DNA of 64,000 nucleotides from Anaeromassilibacillus sp001305115 (GCA_042854365.1 AP031437.1:3162001-3226000); one strand, 5' to 3'; shown: positions 17,191-31,430, numbered from the stretch's first letter. The notes: generated by a model not told the origin, from the sequence alone. Made by a program: numbers and translations.

Positions 17191-17793
17191 TTAGTAGGTT
17201 CCTCCCATCGTGAAATCCTGAGCGAAAAACCCCGTTTCGTAATAGGCAAATGTACCGTCTGAATAAGAAACCTCCCGATACTGCTTCTTCATAGTAACGC
17301 TTATTTCCGAGCTTGCACCAAATACCGGCGGATTGATCGAAGGGATTCCTGCAGCCCAACAAAGTGCCTCTGCCACTGCCGCAGCTCCAAGAGAAATTGC
17401 CCCTGCCGCAGAAAGGATAGAAACAACAGCGTTTGCCACCCACGCCAAAGCAGATATGCATTCTGCTGTAGACATACTATAATATTTTTCGACTCCGCCA
17501 AACCAAGGGCCATAAACCAGTCCACCTTTTGCCGCGGCCTCCTGGTTAATTTTTGCTACCTCACTTTCCGAAAGCACACGATTTCCGTACAAAAGCAAAT
17601 TTTTCTGCATCCGGGCTTTATCCGCCTGCGTCACGTTCTCCGGTAGCTGGATCGCTTCCACGCCGGTATCCCTTTGTAAATAAACTATATTCGACGTAGC
17701 TTTTGGGCTGTCTATCTCTACCGCGTTTGCCATAGGAATGGAAACCATGACGAGAACCAACATCATGCAAAGGCGGATGATTCGCATAGCCAT
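17191..17793 (-). CDS. Secreted protein with hydrophobic Gly/Ala-rich core
   Basis: 200 residues. A signal peptide (IIRLCMMLVLVMVSIPMANA, cleavage after ANA) is followed by a polar region (VEIDSPKATSNIVYLQRD... RVLSESEVAKINQEAAAKGG) and then a long apolar stretch with two Cys, AECISALAWVANAVVSILSA AGAISLGAAAVAEALCWAAG (about residues 120-160), and a Tyr/Phe-rich end. The apolar core after a double-Gly-like KGG resembles pore-forming peptides. Weak AAGAG ribosome binding site. No family recognised; a membrane-active secreted toxin is one possibility, a surface protein another. Confidence 0.6.
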   Translation of the reverse strand: MAMRIIRLCMMLVLVMVSIPMANAVEIDSPKATSNIVYLQRDTGVEAIQLPENVTQADKARMQKNLLLYGNRVLSESEVAKINQEAAAKGGLVYGPWFGGVEKYYSMSTAECISALAWVANAVVSILSAAGAISLGAAAVAEALCWAAGIPSINPPVFGASSEISVTMKKQYREVSYSDGTFAYYETGFFAQDFTMGGTY

Positions 17794-18013
17794 TCTCTTT
17801 TGAAAATAAAAACCTTCTTATATTTTCACCCTTCACAATATCCTTCAAACAAAATAAACAGCCCATCGGAATCACGCTCTTTAAATGGTCTCAAAACAAA
17901 ATTATCTATTACTTATAATACAATCATATTCTATTATCGTACATATATTTTATAAATAAAAAGCAATTCCGTTTACAATTCTAATTCTACAATATATACA
18001 AACAATTCACACA

Positions 18014-18049
18014 ATAAAAAAAGACTCATCCAAATCGGATGAGTCTTTT
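18014..18049 (-). terminator. rRNA operon terminator
   Basis: Minus strand: AAAAGACTCATCC / GGATGAGTCTTTTTTT hairpin with T-run, about 75 bases past the 3' end of 23S. Confidence 0.9.
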
Positions 18050-18053
18050 GCCA

Positions 18054-18090
18054 GTACACTGAAAACTGAATAAAGATTTAAGATAGAAGC
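18054..18090 (-). other. 23S processing-stem strand (pairs with 21026-21060)
   Basis: GTACACTGAAAACTGAATAA here and GTACATTGAAAACTGAATAA on the complement of 21026-21060 show the flanks of 23S are complementary in the transcript, giving a long RNase III-type stem. It lies directly before the terminator, leaving no space for a 5S gene. Confidence 0.7.
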
Positions 18091-18121
18091 TATCAGAAAA
18101 AGCTTTGAACCAAGGAACTAT

Positions 18122-20953
<2,832 letters not shown>

Positions 20954-21164
20954 TGTGTTTCTCTTGGTTCTTCTTGAAATTGTAGATTTCACTTAAAATC
21001 GAAACTTTACAAAGTTCTTTTTCTCGTTCTATCTGCTTCTTTATTCAGTTTTCAATGTACGGACATAGTCTGTTTCGCTCGTTGCGATTCCTAACGAAAT
21101 CTTCTTCAAACTCGTTTCCAAGTCCTTTGCGAAACTTCCTATTTACTTTTGCAGGTTTCCCTGC

Positions 21165-21241
<77 letters not shown>

Positions 21242-21307
21242 ATATTTCCGGCTTCGAGGCTATCCGGTCTTTCTCGCCACAGTAGCCGTTCCAGACCTTT
21301 CGGCCTG

Positions 21308-21383
21308 TGGTGGAGATAAACGGGATCGAACCGTTGACCTCCTGCTTGCAAAGCAGGCGCTCTCCCAGCTGAGCTATACCCCC
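21308..21383 (-). tRNA. tRNA-Ala (TGC)
   Basis: 76 bases including encoded CCA. Starts GGGGGTATAGCTCAG, anticodon loop TTTGCAA (TGC), T arm GGTTCGATCCC. Lies in the 16S-23S spacer upstream of tRNA-Ile. Confidence 0.97.
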
Positions 21384-21566
21384 AACTATTTGGTTGTTCA
21401 CTCAGGTGTTCTACCTTCGTTTATTTCCTCTTTGAAAGCTCTCTTCTGTCTCCCCCCAACTTCCCTTCCTTCTTCGGGAGTTTCTTTCGACTCTCCCGCC
21501 TCTCTCAGGGCCTTTCCTCACCCTTGCTTTCGGGCGGGGCTTGTGTCGAGGTTCAACCTCGAAGGG

Positions 21567-21595
21567 CCTTCAAAATTAAACAACGTTTTGAAATG
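21567..21595 (-). other. 16S processing-stem strand (pairs with 23348-23376)
   Basis: CAAAATTAAACAACGTTTTG here is complementary to CGTAACGTTGTTTAATTTTC at 23348-23376 with few mismatches. The two strands flank 16S and would form the RNase III processing stem. Confidence 0.75.
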
Positions 21596-21653
21596 TTTCC
21601 TCGTAATGCCTGACCTTGGATTTAGATCAGTTCTTCAACCAATCGTTTCTCCA

Positions 21654-23172
<1,519 letters not shown>

Positions 23173-23467
23173 TTGTATTTAATCGCTCCGTAGAGCGTTT
23201 AAATCAACTTAGAGTTTTTGAATAGCTCTTTTCGATACACTAACGTGTATTCCAGTTTCTCGAGTCTGGATTCTCGTTTCGTCCGAAAGTTCCGTTCCCA
23301 TCCTCTCGGATGTTCCCGTCCCTCTCAAAGTCATTACGGGTCCTTTTCATTTCGTAACGTTGTTTAATTTTCAAGGTCCTTCGCAACCTTCAAACCGGCT
23401 TCCTCTCTAGGTTTATGGCCTCTCGCCTTGTCCCTTTCGTTTGGGCCGTTTCGTAAGGTGCTCGAAT

Positions 23468-23496
23468 ATAATACCAAACCCTACCCCTTTTGTCAA
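23468..23496 (-). promoter_or_regulatory. rRNA operon promoter
   Basis: Minus strand: perfect -35 TTGACA (23491-23496), 17-bp spacer, -10 TATTAT (23468-23473). The leader to 16S is about 290 bases and contains one strand of the processing stem. Confidence 0.85.
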
Positions 23497-24092
23497 CACC
23501 TTTTTTGAAATTTTTTCAGCTTTTTTTAAAAAAACCTTTTTCTACCCCTTTTCCCTGGTAAAACGGGGCGATTCTGCTGCTTTTCCATTCTACTATATAT
23601 GCATACAAAATGCAATACAACGGCGGATGGTATACAAGACCATGTATGTCGACTCTCTTTCCTTTCTGCAATTGGCTACAGCACCGCTGGACCGCTTTTC
23701 AAGGATACCTTTGCGTTTCTTTCTACAGATTTTCTTTTTTCCATCCTATCCCCTATCCAACTGGCCCCACTTTTCTGTGTTGCTCTACAACCATTAAATC
23801 CATTGTTGATCTGTTTGGTAGTCTGGTACAGGGAGATCGAGAGGTTTTTCAATACCTATTCTGACATGATTATTGGATTGTGTCCTTCTCATTCAGTTGC
23901 ATGGACACCAAAATAGCCACGTATGTACTGGCCGTGTTTCAGTCTTTCCCTGCTCGATTGCGGGAGCTCTCCTCCATAGAGAATCTATAAGAATTGGCAG
24001 TATCCTGTGTTTCCCCGCCTTCCCTGTGGCCAGGGCAGAGGATTTTTGGCGCGTAAACCAACGTCCCTTGCTTCCTCGTTCAGTCCGCCCCT
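23497..24092. other. Intergenic region upstream of the rRNA operon
   Basis: About 600 bp between the rRNA promoter and the DUF998 stop. Reading frames on the plus strand are short, lack ribosome binding sites and resemble no family. T-rich near the promoter. I see no RNA or gene here. Confidence 0.5.
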
Positions 24093-24713
24093 CTATTTCC
24101 TCAGGGCACAAAGAACCATGATGGGAAGATACATGCTCAAGAGGGAAAGTCTCTGCCACAGTCCCTCGAACGCCACAACAGTTCCTTGGTAATTTGGTTT
24201 ATCCGCCATTACAAACAATGTAAAAAAGACAATCGCAAAGGCAAAACAGACGAGGGAGAAAATCCCCCATAGGACATTCGAAATTTGAAACAGGTACATG
24301 CCAACGAACAAAGGGGCCAATGTTAAAAACAAAAAACCGATTGCCGCTCCATAGCCATGTATTTTTGCCGGCATCGTTTTGAGCTCTTTCGTTTCACCTA
24401 CCGGGAAAAGGCCGGACAACATACATCCTCCTATGGCATAGACCGCCATAACAGAACAAAGCCAAGCGGCTATTCCGTTTGATGTGTATGCAATCGCAGG
24501 ATACAACTGAAATGTACTGATGAAAACCACAAGGCCAAAAAGTACTAACCACCCATTGTAAAGGACATGTAAAGGCGCTTTTGAATTGCCTAAAACACTC
24601 ATAACTTGCGTCAAATGGCGATACCCCTTATAAGATGGCGCCAGCAGAAAGGGGATTAGCAAATCCATCGCCAGAAGGAAGGGCAGGATGCCCAAGAGGT
24701 TACTCTTCACCAT
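24093..24713 (-). CDS. DUF998 family membrane protein
   Basis: 206 residues with about six transmembrane segments: LLGILPFLLAMDLLIPFLLA, WLVLFGLVVFISTFQLYPAI, IAAWLCSVMAVYAIGGCMLSG, GAAIGFLFLTLAPLFVGMYL, FSLVCFAFAIVFFTLFV and LLSMYLPIMVLCAL. The LFPVGETKELKTMPAKIHGYGA segment with FPV..H.xG is the DUF998 hallmark. Function unknown. ATG with GGGAGGAG upstream. Overlaps the upstream AbrB-type gene by 14 bp, so they form an operon. Confidence 0.85.
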   Translation of the reverse strand: MVKSNLLGILPFLLAMDLLIPFLLAPSYKGYRHLTQVMSVLGNSKAPLHVLYNGWLVLFGLVVFISTFQLYPAIAYTSNGIAAWLCSVMAVYAIGGCMLSGLFPVGETKELKTMPAKIHGYGAAIGFLFLTLAPLFVGMYLFQISNVLWGIFSLVCFAFAIVFFTLFVMADKPNYQGTVVAFEGLWQRLSLLSMYLPIMVLCALRK

Positions 24714-24939
24714 CGGCTCCTCCCTTAAAATGCCCCAAGCCTTTCAAGATTTTTACGGCAACCTCCTCCATAACATCCGCTTTTACAACGGCTATTCCCT
24801 GCTTCTCATCGCCCAACACCAGCAGCGTATCCCCGGGATTTATGTTGAATATCTCCCGTGCCTCCTTCGGAATCACGATTTGCCCGCGCTCTCCGACTTT
24901 CACTGTTCCAAATATGTGCTTTCCCTTCGGCATCGTCAT
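24700..24939 (-). CDS. AbrB/SpoVT-type swapped-hairpin DNA-binding protein
   Basis: About 79 residues. GTVKVGERGQIVIPKEAREIFNINPGDTLLVLGDEKQG is a classic AbrB/MazE-type domain. ATG 24939 is eight bases after AAGGAG, better spaced than 24948. Likely transcription factor for itself and the DUF998 gene. The C-terminal VMEEVAVKILKGLG is helical. Complete. Confidence 0.88.
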   Translation of the reverse strand: MTMPKGKHIFGTVKVGERGQIVIPKEAREIFNINPGDTLLVLGDEKQGIAVVKADVMEEVAVKILKGLGHFKGGADGEE

Positions 24940-25164
24940 TGTATGCATCTCCTTTAATTCATATTTTTCATATTTACATGAAAAGTATATAGTATAACTA
25001 CAAAAATGTCAATCTATCCGGATGAGCGTTACAGCAGCGTAGCTTTTCAGAGTGAACGATGAAGTTTTTGTGTTACTTTCCGGCAGATGGTCATTCTGCC
25101 TAGTATATATCGGCACTCCATGGAAACAATCCTAACAATGGAAATTTCTGTGGGAGGCCACAAT

Positions 25165-25842
25165 ATGAAAAACAGTTTGAAATATCTTTGGCGTATCCTG
25201 GTGATTCTGCTGGTCAATGTGCTGATTATCGCATTGGTCGGCAATTATGGGGGCAGCGTGCAGACTCTCTCCAAGGTGGGTTCCACCGGTGAAGAGGTCC
25301 GGCAGATCCAGACCAAGCTCAAAGAATACGGCGTCTATTCCGGCGAGGTAGACGGTATCTATGGATCACAGACCAAAAAGGCCGTAATCGCCTTCCAAAA
25401 ATACAACGGTCTTGCAGCGGATGGAATTGCTGGAGAGCAAACACTCCGCAAGATGGGGATTTCCTCCGGAGCTGGACAAGGCGGATTCAGCAGCAGTGAC
25501 GTCGATCTGCTGGCAAAAATTATCTCTGCGGAGAGCCGGGGGGAACCCTACCAAGGGCAGGTGGCCGTCGGCGCGGTTATTTTAAACCGTATAGAACACC
25601 CCTCCTTCCCCAACACATTGGCCGGTGTGATCTACCAGCCGGGAGCCTTTTCCTGTCTATACGATGGCGGTGTCAACGCACCCGTGGCGGATTCGGCTTA
25701 TCGGGCGGCACGCGATGCGATCAACGGCAACGACCCATCCGGCGGTGCTGTGTACTACTACAATCCCGCCAAATCGACCAACAAATGGATCTTCTCCCGT
25801 CCGGTGATCACCGTGATCGGAAGCCATCGATTCTGTTCGTAG
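25165..25842 (+). CDS. sleB: Spore cortex-lytic enzyme SleB-like
   Basis: 225 residues from ATG 25165 (TGGGAGG upstream). An N-terminal membrane segment (WRILVILLVNVLIIALVGNY) is followed by a peptidoglycan-binding domain (about 36-100: GSTGEEVRQIQTKLKEYG, VDGIYGSQTKKAVIAFQ, GLAADGIAGEQTL) and a cell-wall hydrolase domain (about 115-225: LLAKIISAESRGEPYQGQVA, ILNRIEHPSFPNTLAGVIYQ, AFSCLYDGG, ending YYNPAKSTNKWIFSR). SleB is a lytic transglycosylase that degrades muramic-lactam cortex during spore germination. Single gene with its own terminator; no ypeB partner beside it. Confidence 0.92.
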   Translation: MKNSLKYLWRILVILLVNVLIIALVGNYGGSVQTLSKVGSTGEEVRQIQTKLKEYGVYSGEVDGIYGSQTKKAVIAFQKYNGLAADGIAGEQTLRKMGISSGAGQGGFSSSDVDLLAKIISAESRGEPYQGQVAVGAVILNRIEHPSFPNTLAGVIYQPGAFSCLYDGGVNAPVADSAYRAARDAINGNDPSGGAVYYYNPAKSTNKWIFSRPVITVIGSHRFCS

Positions 25843-25863
25843 GCGATGCTCCAAGCTTAATGC

Positions 25864-25907
25864 AAAAAGGCGGCTGCGGTCTCATTAGAAACCACAGCCG
25901 CCTTTTC
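25864..25907 (+). terminator. Terminator after sleB
   Basis: AAAAAGGCGGCTG pairs with CAGCCGCCTTTT; 20 bp after the stop codon. Confidence 0.88.
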
Positions 25908-26020
25908 TATATTATCTGTGTGTAAGGCTCAGAATCAAATGGCCGTTTGGTATTATAGAGCCATCTTCACACATTTTCGCCATTTCTCCAAAGATGAGCG
26001 GTACCTCCACTGTATGCAGA

Positions 26021-27508
26021 CTACTCCACCTTTTTAAAGGTGGCTTTTACTGTTACGTTGTTTTCAGGCATTTGAAAGGTAAAGGGACTGGTTGCGCCTT
26101 GGGCGATTATTTGGTTCTGGTCCTCCGTATTGACAATTAAAATATTATCCAGTTCATAGCCAGTCTTAGGCTTTGCCGTAACTTTTATCGTTTGTCCTGC
26201 TTTGGCCTTAGCTTTATTGATCGTAAGGCTTCCGTTTTCTAGCGGCGCTACCTTAATCCTGTAAGTCTCGCTCTCTGCTTTGTTACTGACAAAGGATATC
26301 TGTATTTTGACATCGCAATCCGGCATTACAAACGTTATAGGGCTAGCCGTACTTTCATATACCACTTGACCGTTCTCGTCCATTACCAAAATCTTCTCCA
26401 GCTCATAACCCGAAGAGGGGTTTGCCTCCACCTCTACCTCCTGTCCTGCTTTCGCCTTGGCTTTACTAACGATTACACTGCCAGAGCCAGTACGCTCCAA
26501 GTGGATCTGATGGGCTATCGCTTCGGTTGTATCCTTCGTGAAGGATATTTGAATTTCGACGTCAAAATCGGGCATTTCAAAGCAGAAGGGACTTGTCATA
26601 CTCTTATATATGACCTGACCACTTTCGTCCGTCACCAAGATGCTTTCCAGTTTGGATCCAGCCTGGGGTTTTGCGGTAACTTCGATCTTTTGCCCTGCCT
26701 TTGCTTGGGTTTTATTGACGGTTATGCTCCCACTTCCAGAATGATTCGTATGAATGGTATGCAATTCGGTATTCTGGTCCGTCTGAAGTGCATTGACCAA
26801 TAGGCTTCCATGGAAGTGCTTTCCTTGATATCGGTTATCCACATCTTCTGGAAGATAACCAGCAATTACATAGGTAACTTCCATGCCTGCGCCCAAGCGA
26901 GTTTCTGGATGATACAAGCTGACTTCGTCCTCTGCTGTGTTCGGGTTTAAGTTGACCTGTTCTACCCGCTCCCAACGGTCTCCATTCAGGCAATAGACAT
27001 AAATCTTCAGTACGTCCTCCAATCGATTGGAACAGGGGACCTTGTTGTCTTTATTCCAATTGACTGTCTTATGATCGTTGCTTAGGGAGATATCCTCTTC
27101 CCCAGGACAGTCCGGCGTCTCCTGGAGCGCCATACTCAGATGTAGATCTACCGGCAATGTACCATCGTTTTGGATAACCACGGGCTTAAAATACGAAGGT
27201 ATGGGCATGTAATCGTCTTCTGTCAGTCCCAATGAACCGTTTTCAACATTATTGACCCAATCTTCTGTTCCATTGTCCTGCAGCTCGTTATAGAAACGGT
27301 TATACTGCATGGGACGCAAATTTTTAAATTCCAGACTTGTAGCTTGCTTTTCCCCCGGCTTGACATGGATGTCCAGTACACCGGCGGTAAATCCCGCCTG
27401 TACTGCCTCCGTATCGGTAAACCAGGCCATCGTACCGCCTGCCAAAATACCAAGTACCAGAAGTATGGAAATCGCCGAAAGGACCACTCTGGTTTTTTTC
27501 GTCTTCAT
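26021..27508 (-). CDS. TasA/CalY-like exported protein with three C-terminal beta repeats
   Basis: 495 residues from ATG 27508 (AGGAGG upstream). The N-terminus (KKTRVVLSAISILLVLGILA, GGTMAWFTDTE) is the SipW-dependent signal peptide type found on TasA/camelysin-like biofilm or surface proteins. A TasA-like beta domain covers about residues 40-270. Then three repeats of about 80 residues follow, each with GSxxxxKxxAKAGQ, a Y/SKLExIL core and FxMPDxDVxIQISF, an InlB B-repeat-like pattern. No LPXTG anchor. No sipW gene in the window. Probably cell-surface matrix or adhesion; substrate unknown. Confidence 0.82.
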   Translation of the reverse strand: MKTKKTRVVLSAISILLVLGILAGGTMAWFTDTEAVQAGFTAGVLDIHVKPGEKQATSLEFKNLRPMQYNRFYNELQDNGTEDWVNNVENGSLGLTEDDYMPIPSYFKPVVIQNDGTLPVDLHLSMALQETPDCPGEEDISLSNDHKTVNWNKDNKVPCSNRLEDVLKIYVYCLNGDRWERVEQVNLNPNTAEDEVSLYHPETRLGAGMEVTYVIAGYLPEDVDNRYQGKHFHGSLLVNALQTDQNTELHTIHTNHSGSGSITVNKTQAKAGQKIEVTAKPQAGSKLESILVTDESGQVIYKSMTSPFCFEMPDFDVEIQISFTKDTTEAIAHQIHLERTGSGSVIVSKAKAKAGQEVEVEANPSSGYELEKILVMDENGQVVYESTASPITFVMPDCDVKIQISFVSNKAESETYRIKVAPLENGSLTINKAKAKAGQTIKVTAKPKTGYELDNILIVNTEDQNQIIAQGATSPFTFQMPENNVTVKATFKKVE

Positions 27509-27911
27509 CGTTTTCCTCCTATTCCGTTTCCAACTCTCAACGATCGGCCCTGCACATCCTGTGAGGGAGATGGCAAATAATCCCTCATTTCTATGTCCAT
27601 TATAACACTTTCTTTCCAAATGTTACATTCACTTTTGCTCCAAGATCTCTTGTCCTTCCATTCTATTGTTTAGTATATTGATACAAGTGAACCGGTCTTT
27701 TTGTATTATTTATAAATCAATATGTGCAAAATAAATTAATAACCATATTACCGAAAATTTAAAACTCCACAAACGTATACGATAGGGATTTGTGGATAGC
27801 TGTCCGTTCATGTCTCCTATTACAAAACAAATAAGCTAAAGGGCGCGGCGATAGGGATGTCCGCCTCATTTGCTGGCGGTCGTCAATTGACGCGTCTCTA
27901 CCACAAATAAG
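27509..27911. other. Upstream region of the TasA-like gene
   Basis: AT-rich 400 bp without a supportable gene. A GGCGATAGGGATGTCCGCC fragment near 27846 resembles the start of the dispersed 65-bp repeat but lacks its second half. Confidence 0.4.
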
Positions 27912-27961
27912 CAAAGGTAGGACCGAATCGGGCTTTTGAATCCGATTCGGTCCTACCTTTT
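27912..27961. terminator. Strong bidirectional terminator after the MATE gene
   Basis: AAAGGTAGGACCGAATCGG pairs perfectly with CCGATTCGGTCCTACCTTT over 19 bp with a 10-base loop. Confidence 0.92.
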
Positions 27962-27983
27962 GAGAAACGTGTATTCGCTTTAT

Positions 27984-29423
27984 TTAACACCCATGGGCAG
28001 GCTCCCCGGCAGCCCCTGCCGGCGCCCTTTGGCCCTTTGTCTCTGTAATCCAACGATTCAGACGCCGCATCTCAAATACAACAAAAACCGCTACAACCAC
28101 GCCGGAACCCAAGTCCGCGATCGGACCTGCATATAGAACACCATCCAGCCCCATAAAGACCGGCAGGATTACGATCAACGGCACCAGCAAAATGACCTGG
28201 CGCATCAAGGAAAGGATGGAGGCCTTTACCGGCTGTCCAGTCGCCTGGAAGTAGTTGGTCGATACCACCTGGAATCCCGCACAGAATACCGCCCCGAGGT
28301 AGATACGCATGCACTTGACTGCAAAATCCGTGAAATTGGCATCCGCAGAACCGAAGAGCTTGAGGATGATCTCCGGGAATAACATACAGGCGGCCCATCC
28401 CACAATGGACACAACAGTTGCAATGACCGCAGACAGCCGATACGTCTTTTTAATTCGCTCCGGTTGGCTCGCCCCGCGGTTAAATCCGAGAATGGGCTGA
28501 GCGCCGATGCCAATACCAATACAAACCGAAACCAAGATCATGCTCAGTTTCATCACAATCCCCATGGCGCTGAGCGCAATGTCCCCGCCCACAGCGCTTT
28601 GATCGCCATAGAGCACCAGGGTATTATTCATGACAATCTGCAACAGAGTGGAGGCAAGCTGTGTGATGCAGCTTGACATTCCCAAGGCCACGGTCCGTGC
28701 GATGATGGCACCATCCGGACGCAATGCCTCTTTACGAAGCCGCATAGTCTTTCCCCGGCGAAGAAAATACCAGGTCAGCATAATTGCCGAAATGATCTGC
28801 GAAGTAATCGTCGCAATCGCAGCTCCGGTGACTCCCCAGTGGAACACAAAAATGTAAACCGGGTCGAGGATCGTATTCAGTACAGCGCCAATCAACATCG
28901 AATACATGGAAAACTTCGGGCTGCCATCCGTACGGCACAGGTTCGACAGCCCCACACCCAACATATTAAATGGGGTGCCGAGCAGGATGATGGACGCATA
29001 TTCTTTCGCATACGACATATTGTTGGGCGTCGCACCGAATACCTTTAAAATTGGCTCTAAGAAGATCAGGCCGATTGCGGCGCACACCACACCGATTACT
29101 ACCAACAGGGCGAACACATTACCCAAGGTCCGCTCTGCTTCCTTCTCCTTTTTTTCTCCCAACTTAATAGCCGCGTAGGAACTGCCACCGGCACCCAGCA
29201 GGGTTGACACCGCCAAAACAATCGTAACGATCGGGAAAGCCACAGTCGTGGCGGCATTGCCCAAGTAGCCAACGCCCTGACCAATAAAAATCTGATCTAC
29301 GATGTTGTACAGCGCATTCACCAACATGGAGATCACCGCAGGGAGTGCAAACTGCTTTAGGAGTTTTCCAACCGGCGCATACCCCAAGGGGTTCCCCAAT
29401 TTTTGTTCGTTCACTTGTTCCAT
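27984..29423 (-). CDS. MATE family multidrug efflux transporter
   Basis: 479 residues from ATG 29423 (AGAGGG upstream). Twelve hydrophobic segments in the two-bundle MATE pattern; N-terminal LKQFALPAVISMLVNALYNIVDQIFIGQGVGYLGNAA with the conserved D-Q pair, GVGLSNLCRTDGSPKFSM in the first bundle and the mirrored IGIGAQPILGFNRGA in the second. Exports cationic drugs using a Na+ or H+ gradient. Its start overlaps the end of the MarR gene by 13 bp, so both form one operon presumably repressed by MarR. Confidence 0.93.
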   Translation of the reverse strand: MEQVNEQKLGNPLGYAPVGKLLKQFALPAVISMLVNALYNIVDQIFIGQGVGYLGNAATTVAFPIVTIVLAVSTLLGAGGSSYAAIKLGEKKEKEAERTLGNVFALLVVIGVVCAAIGLIFLEPILKVFGATPNNMSYAKEYASIILLGTPFNMLGVGLSNLCRTDGSPKFSMYSMLIGAVLNTILDPVYIFVFHWGVTGAAIATITSQIISAIMLTWYFLRRGKTMRLRKEALRPDGAIIARTVALGMSSCITQLASTLLQIVMNNTLVLYGDQSAVGGDIALSAMGIVMKLSMILVSVCIGIGIGAQPILGFNRGASQPERIKKTYRLSAVIATVVSIVGWAACMLFPEIILKLFGSADANFTDFAVKCMRIYLGAVFCAGFQVVSTNYFQATGQPVKASILSLMRQVILLVPLIVILPVFMGLDGVLYAGPIADLGSGVVVAVFVVFEMRRLNRWITETKGQRAPAGAAGEPAHGC

Positions 29424-29881
29424 TCGTTTTCCCTCTTTCCTTTCAAAAGCGAGATCCGCGCATAGGCATTTTCGGCCATCCGCTCCAAGAGCTGTTCCGC
29501 CAGTGCACACTCCTCCTCCGTCATTCCCTGCGTGAGGGCGTCCTGCCAAGAACGAGACGCTGCCCTTGTGGCTTTGAGAAGTGGGCCGGCCTTTTCCGTG
29601 ACGAATAACTTACGCAATCTCCGGTCCTCCTGATCGGCTTCAACACGGATATACCCGGCCTCTTCCAACTTGTGCACAGCACGGGCAGTTGTCCCCTTAT
29701 CAAAGTATCCGTTCTGCGCCAATTCCAACAGGGTAATCCCGGGCGCCTGGGCGATGTTCACCAGAAAAAATTGTTGTCCACTTCCGATGGAAAACGGTGC
29801 CAGCTCGTTGTCATAGAAAATTTGTCCCATACGGTAGGCAACGGAGATATGTTTGCCGATTTGCCGCTGCTCTCTGTCCAT
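29411..29881 (-). CDS. MarR family transcriptional regulator
   Basis: 156 residues. Winged helix with LLELAQNGYFDKGTTARAVHKLEEAGYIRVEADQEDRRLRKLFVTEKAG, the canonical MarR recognition helix and wing. Flanking helices form the dimer interface. Likely represses the downstream MATE gene and is relieved by a ligand. The upstream region contains GTATATGCAAGGAAG and repeated TTGCATA/TGTATGC words (29920-29960) that could be operators. Confidence 0.9.
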   Translation of the reverse strand: MDREQRQIGKHISVAYRMGQIFYDNELAPFSIGSGQQFFLVNIAQAPGITLLELAQNGYFDKGTTARAVHKLEEAGYIRVEADQEDRRLRKLFVTEKAGPLLKATRAASRSWQDALTQGMTEEECALAEQLLERMAENAYARISLLKGKRENEWNK

Positions 29882-30149
29882 TGGTCCGTCCTCGCTTTTC
29901 CAAAATTCCTTGCATACGCAACAATTTTAGTATACTGCAACTTCCTTGCATATACAACAATCCAATACGACAAAAAAGCCTCTTTTCTACGCCGGTATTT
30001 TGTCTGCTATCCCATAGAAAAACTTCCAGCGTACAGTGGGAATTCGTGTTCCGGAGTATCCACAAAAAATTAGAGCAAAGGTCCACTCTTTCACATCCAG
30101 GCACAGGCCACACTCTTATATGGCCTACAACCCCAAAAGCAGTCGATTC

Positions 30150-31430
30150 GAACTCCCCCTTCCTTCTTTTACGAGCGCTCTTTACTCCCCCACCTCGAAT
30201 AAACGCCCCATTCCCGGGCAAGGAACTACGCCGGCGCATGGTCTTACACTCCGCGGTATCTGAAAAACAACAATCTTCGAACCCTGGTATTCCGGGTGTA
30301 TATCCGTTCATACTTACCCCGTCTTGGAAGGTGGACTTTCCCGGGCAAGAAACTATGACCGGCGCGTGGTCTTACCCCCCGCGATACCTGAAAAACAACA
30401 ATCTTCGAACCCCGGGGTTCCGGGTATATATCCGTTCATACTTACCCCGTCTTGGAAGGTGGACTTTCCCGGGCAAGAAACTATGACTTGTGCATGGTCT
30501 TACACCCCGCTGTGCCTGAAAAGCAGTGATCTCCGAACCCCGGGGTTCCGGGTATATATCCGTTCATACTTACCCCGTCTTGAAAGGCAGACTTTCCCAG
30601 GCAAAAAGCCATAACCGGCGCATGGCCTTACACCCTGCTGTGCCTGAAAAACAGTGATCTCCGAACCCCGGTATTCCGGGTATATATCCGCTCATACTTG
30701 CCCCGTCTTGGAAAGCAGACTTTCCCGGGCAAGAAACTATAACCGGTGCATGGCCTTACACCCTGCTGTGCCTGAAAAACAACAATCTTCGAACCCTGGT
30801 ATTCCGGGTGTATATCCGTTCATACTTGCTCCGTCTTGGAAAGCAGACTTTCCCGGGCAAGAAACTATGACCGGCGCACGAACTTACACCCCGCTGTGCC
30901 TGAAAAGCAGTGATCTCCGAACCCCGGGGTTCCGAGTGTACATCCATTGATACTTGTCCCATCTTGGAAGGCAGAATTTCCCGGGCAAGAAACTATAACC
31001 GGTGCATGGACTTACACCCCGCTGTGCCTGAAAAGCAGTGATCTCCGGACCTTGGTATTCCGAGTGTACATCCATTGATACTTGTCCCATCTTGGAAGGC
31101 AGACTTTCCCAGGCAAAAAGCCATAACCGGCGTATGAACTTACACCCCGCTGTGCCTGAAAAACAACAATCCTCGAACCCCGGTATTCCGGGTATATATC
31201 CGCTCATACTTGCTCCGTCTTGGAAGGCAGACTTTCCCGGGTAAAAAGCTATGACCGGCTCATGGCCTTACACCCTGCTGTGCCTGAAAAACAACAATCC
31301 TCGAACCCCGGGGTTCCGAGTGTACATCCATTGATACTTGTCCCATCTTGGAAGGCAGAATCTCCCGGGCAAGAAACTATGACCGGTGCATGGTCTTACA
31401 CCCCGCGATACCTGAAAAACATCTATTCCG
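30150..31430. repeat. Tandem array, ten units, period exactly 128 bp
   Basis: A marker word (CTTCGAACCC or CTCCGAACCC) falls at 30278, 30406, 30534, 30662, 30790, 30918, 31046, 31174 and 31302, i.e. 128 bp each time; edge units are more diverged. Two unit subtypes alternate (AACAACAATCTTCGAAC and AGCAGTGATCTCCGAAC). Each unit has the hairpin CCCGG-TATT-CCGGG and a CCCGGG site before AAGAAACTATGACCGG. No reading frame persists because 128 is not a multiple of three. It lies between the start of marR and the 3' side of a secreted-protein gene; no parent gene recognised. Confidence 0.9.

Noticed and set aside
30150..31430. CRISPR array
   Set aside because: Units are 128 bp without a short repeat/unique spacer division and there are no cas genes; the same holds for the other five arrays.
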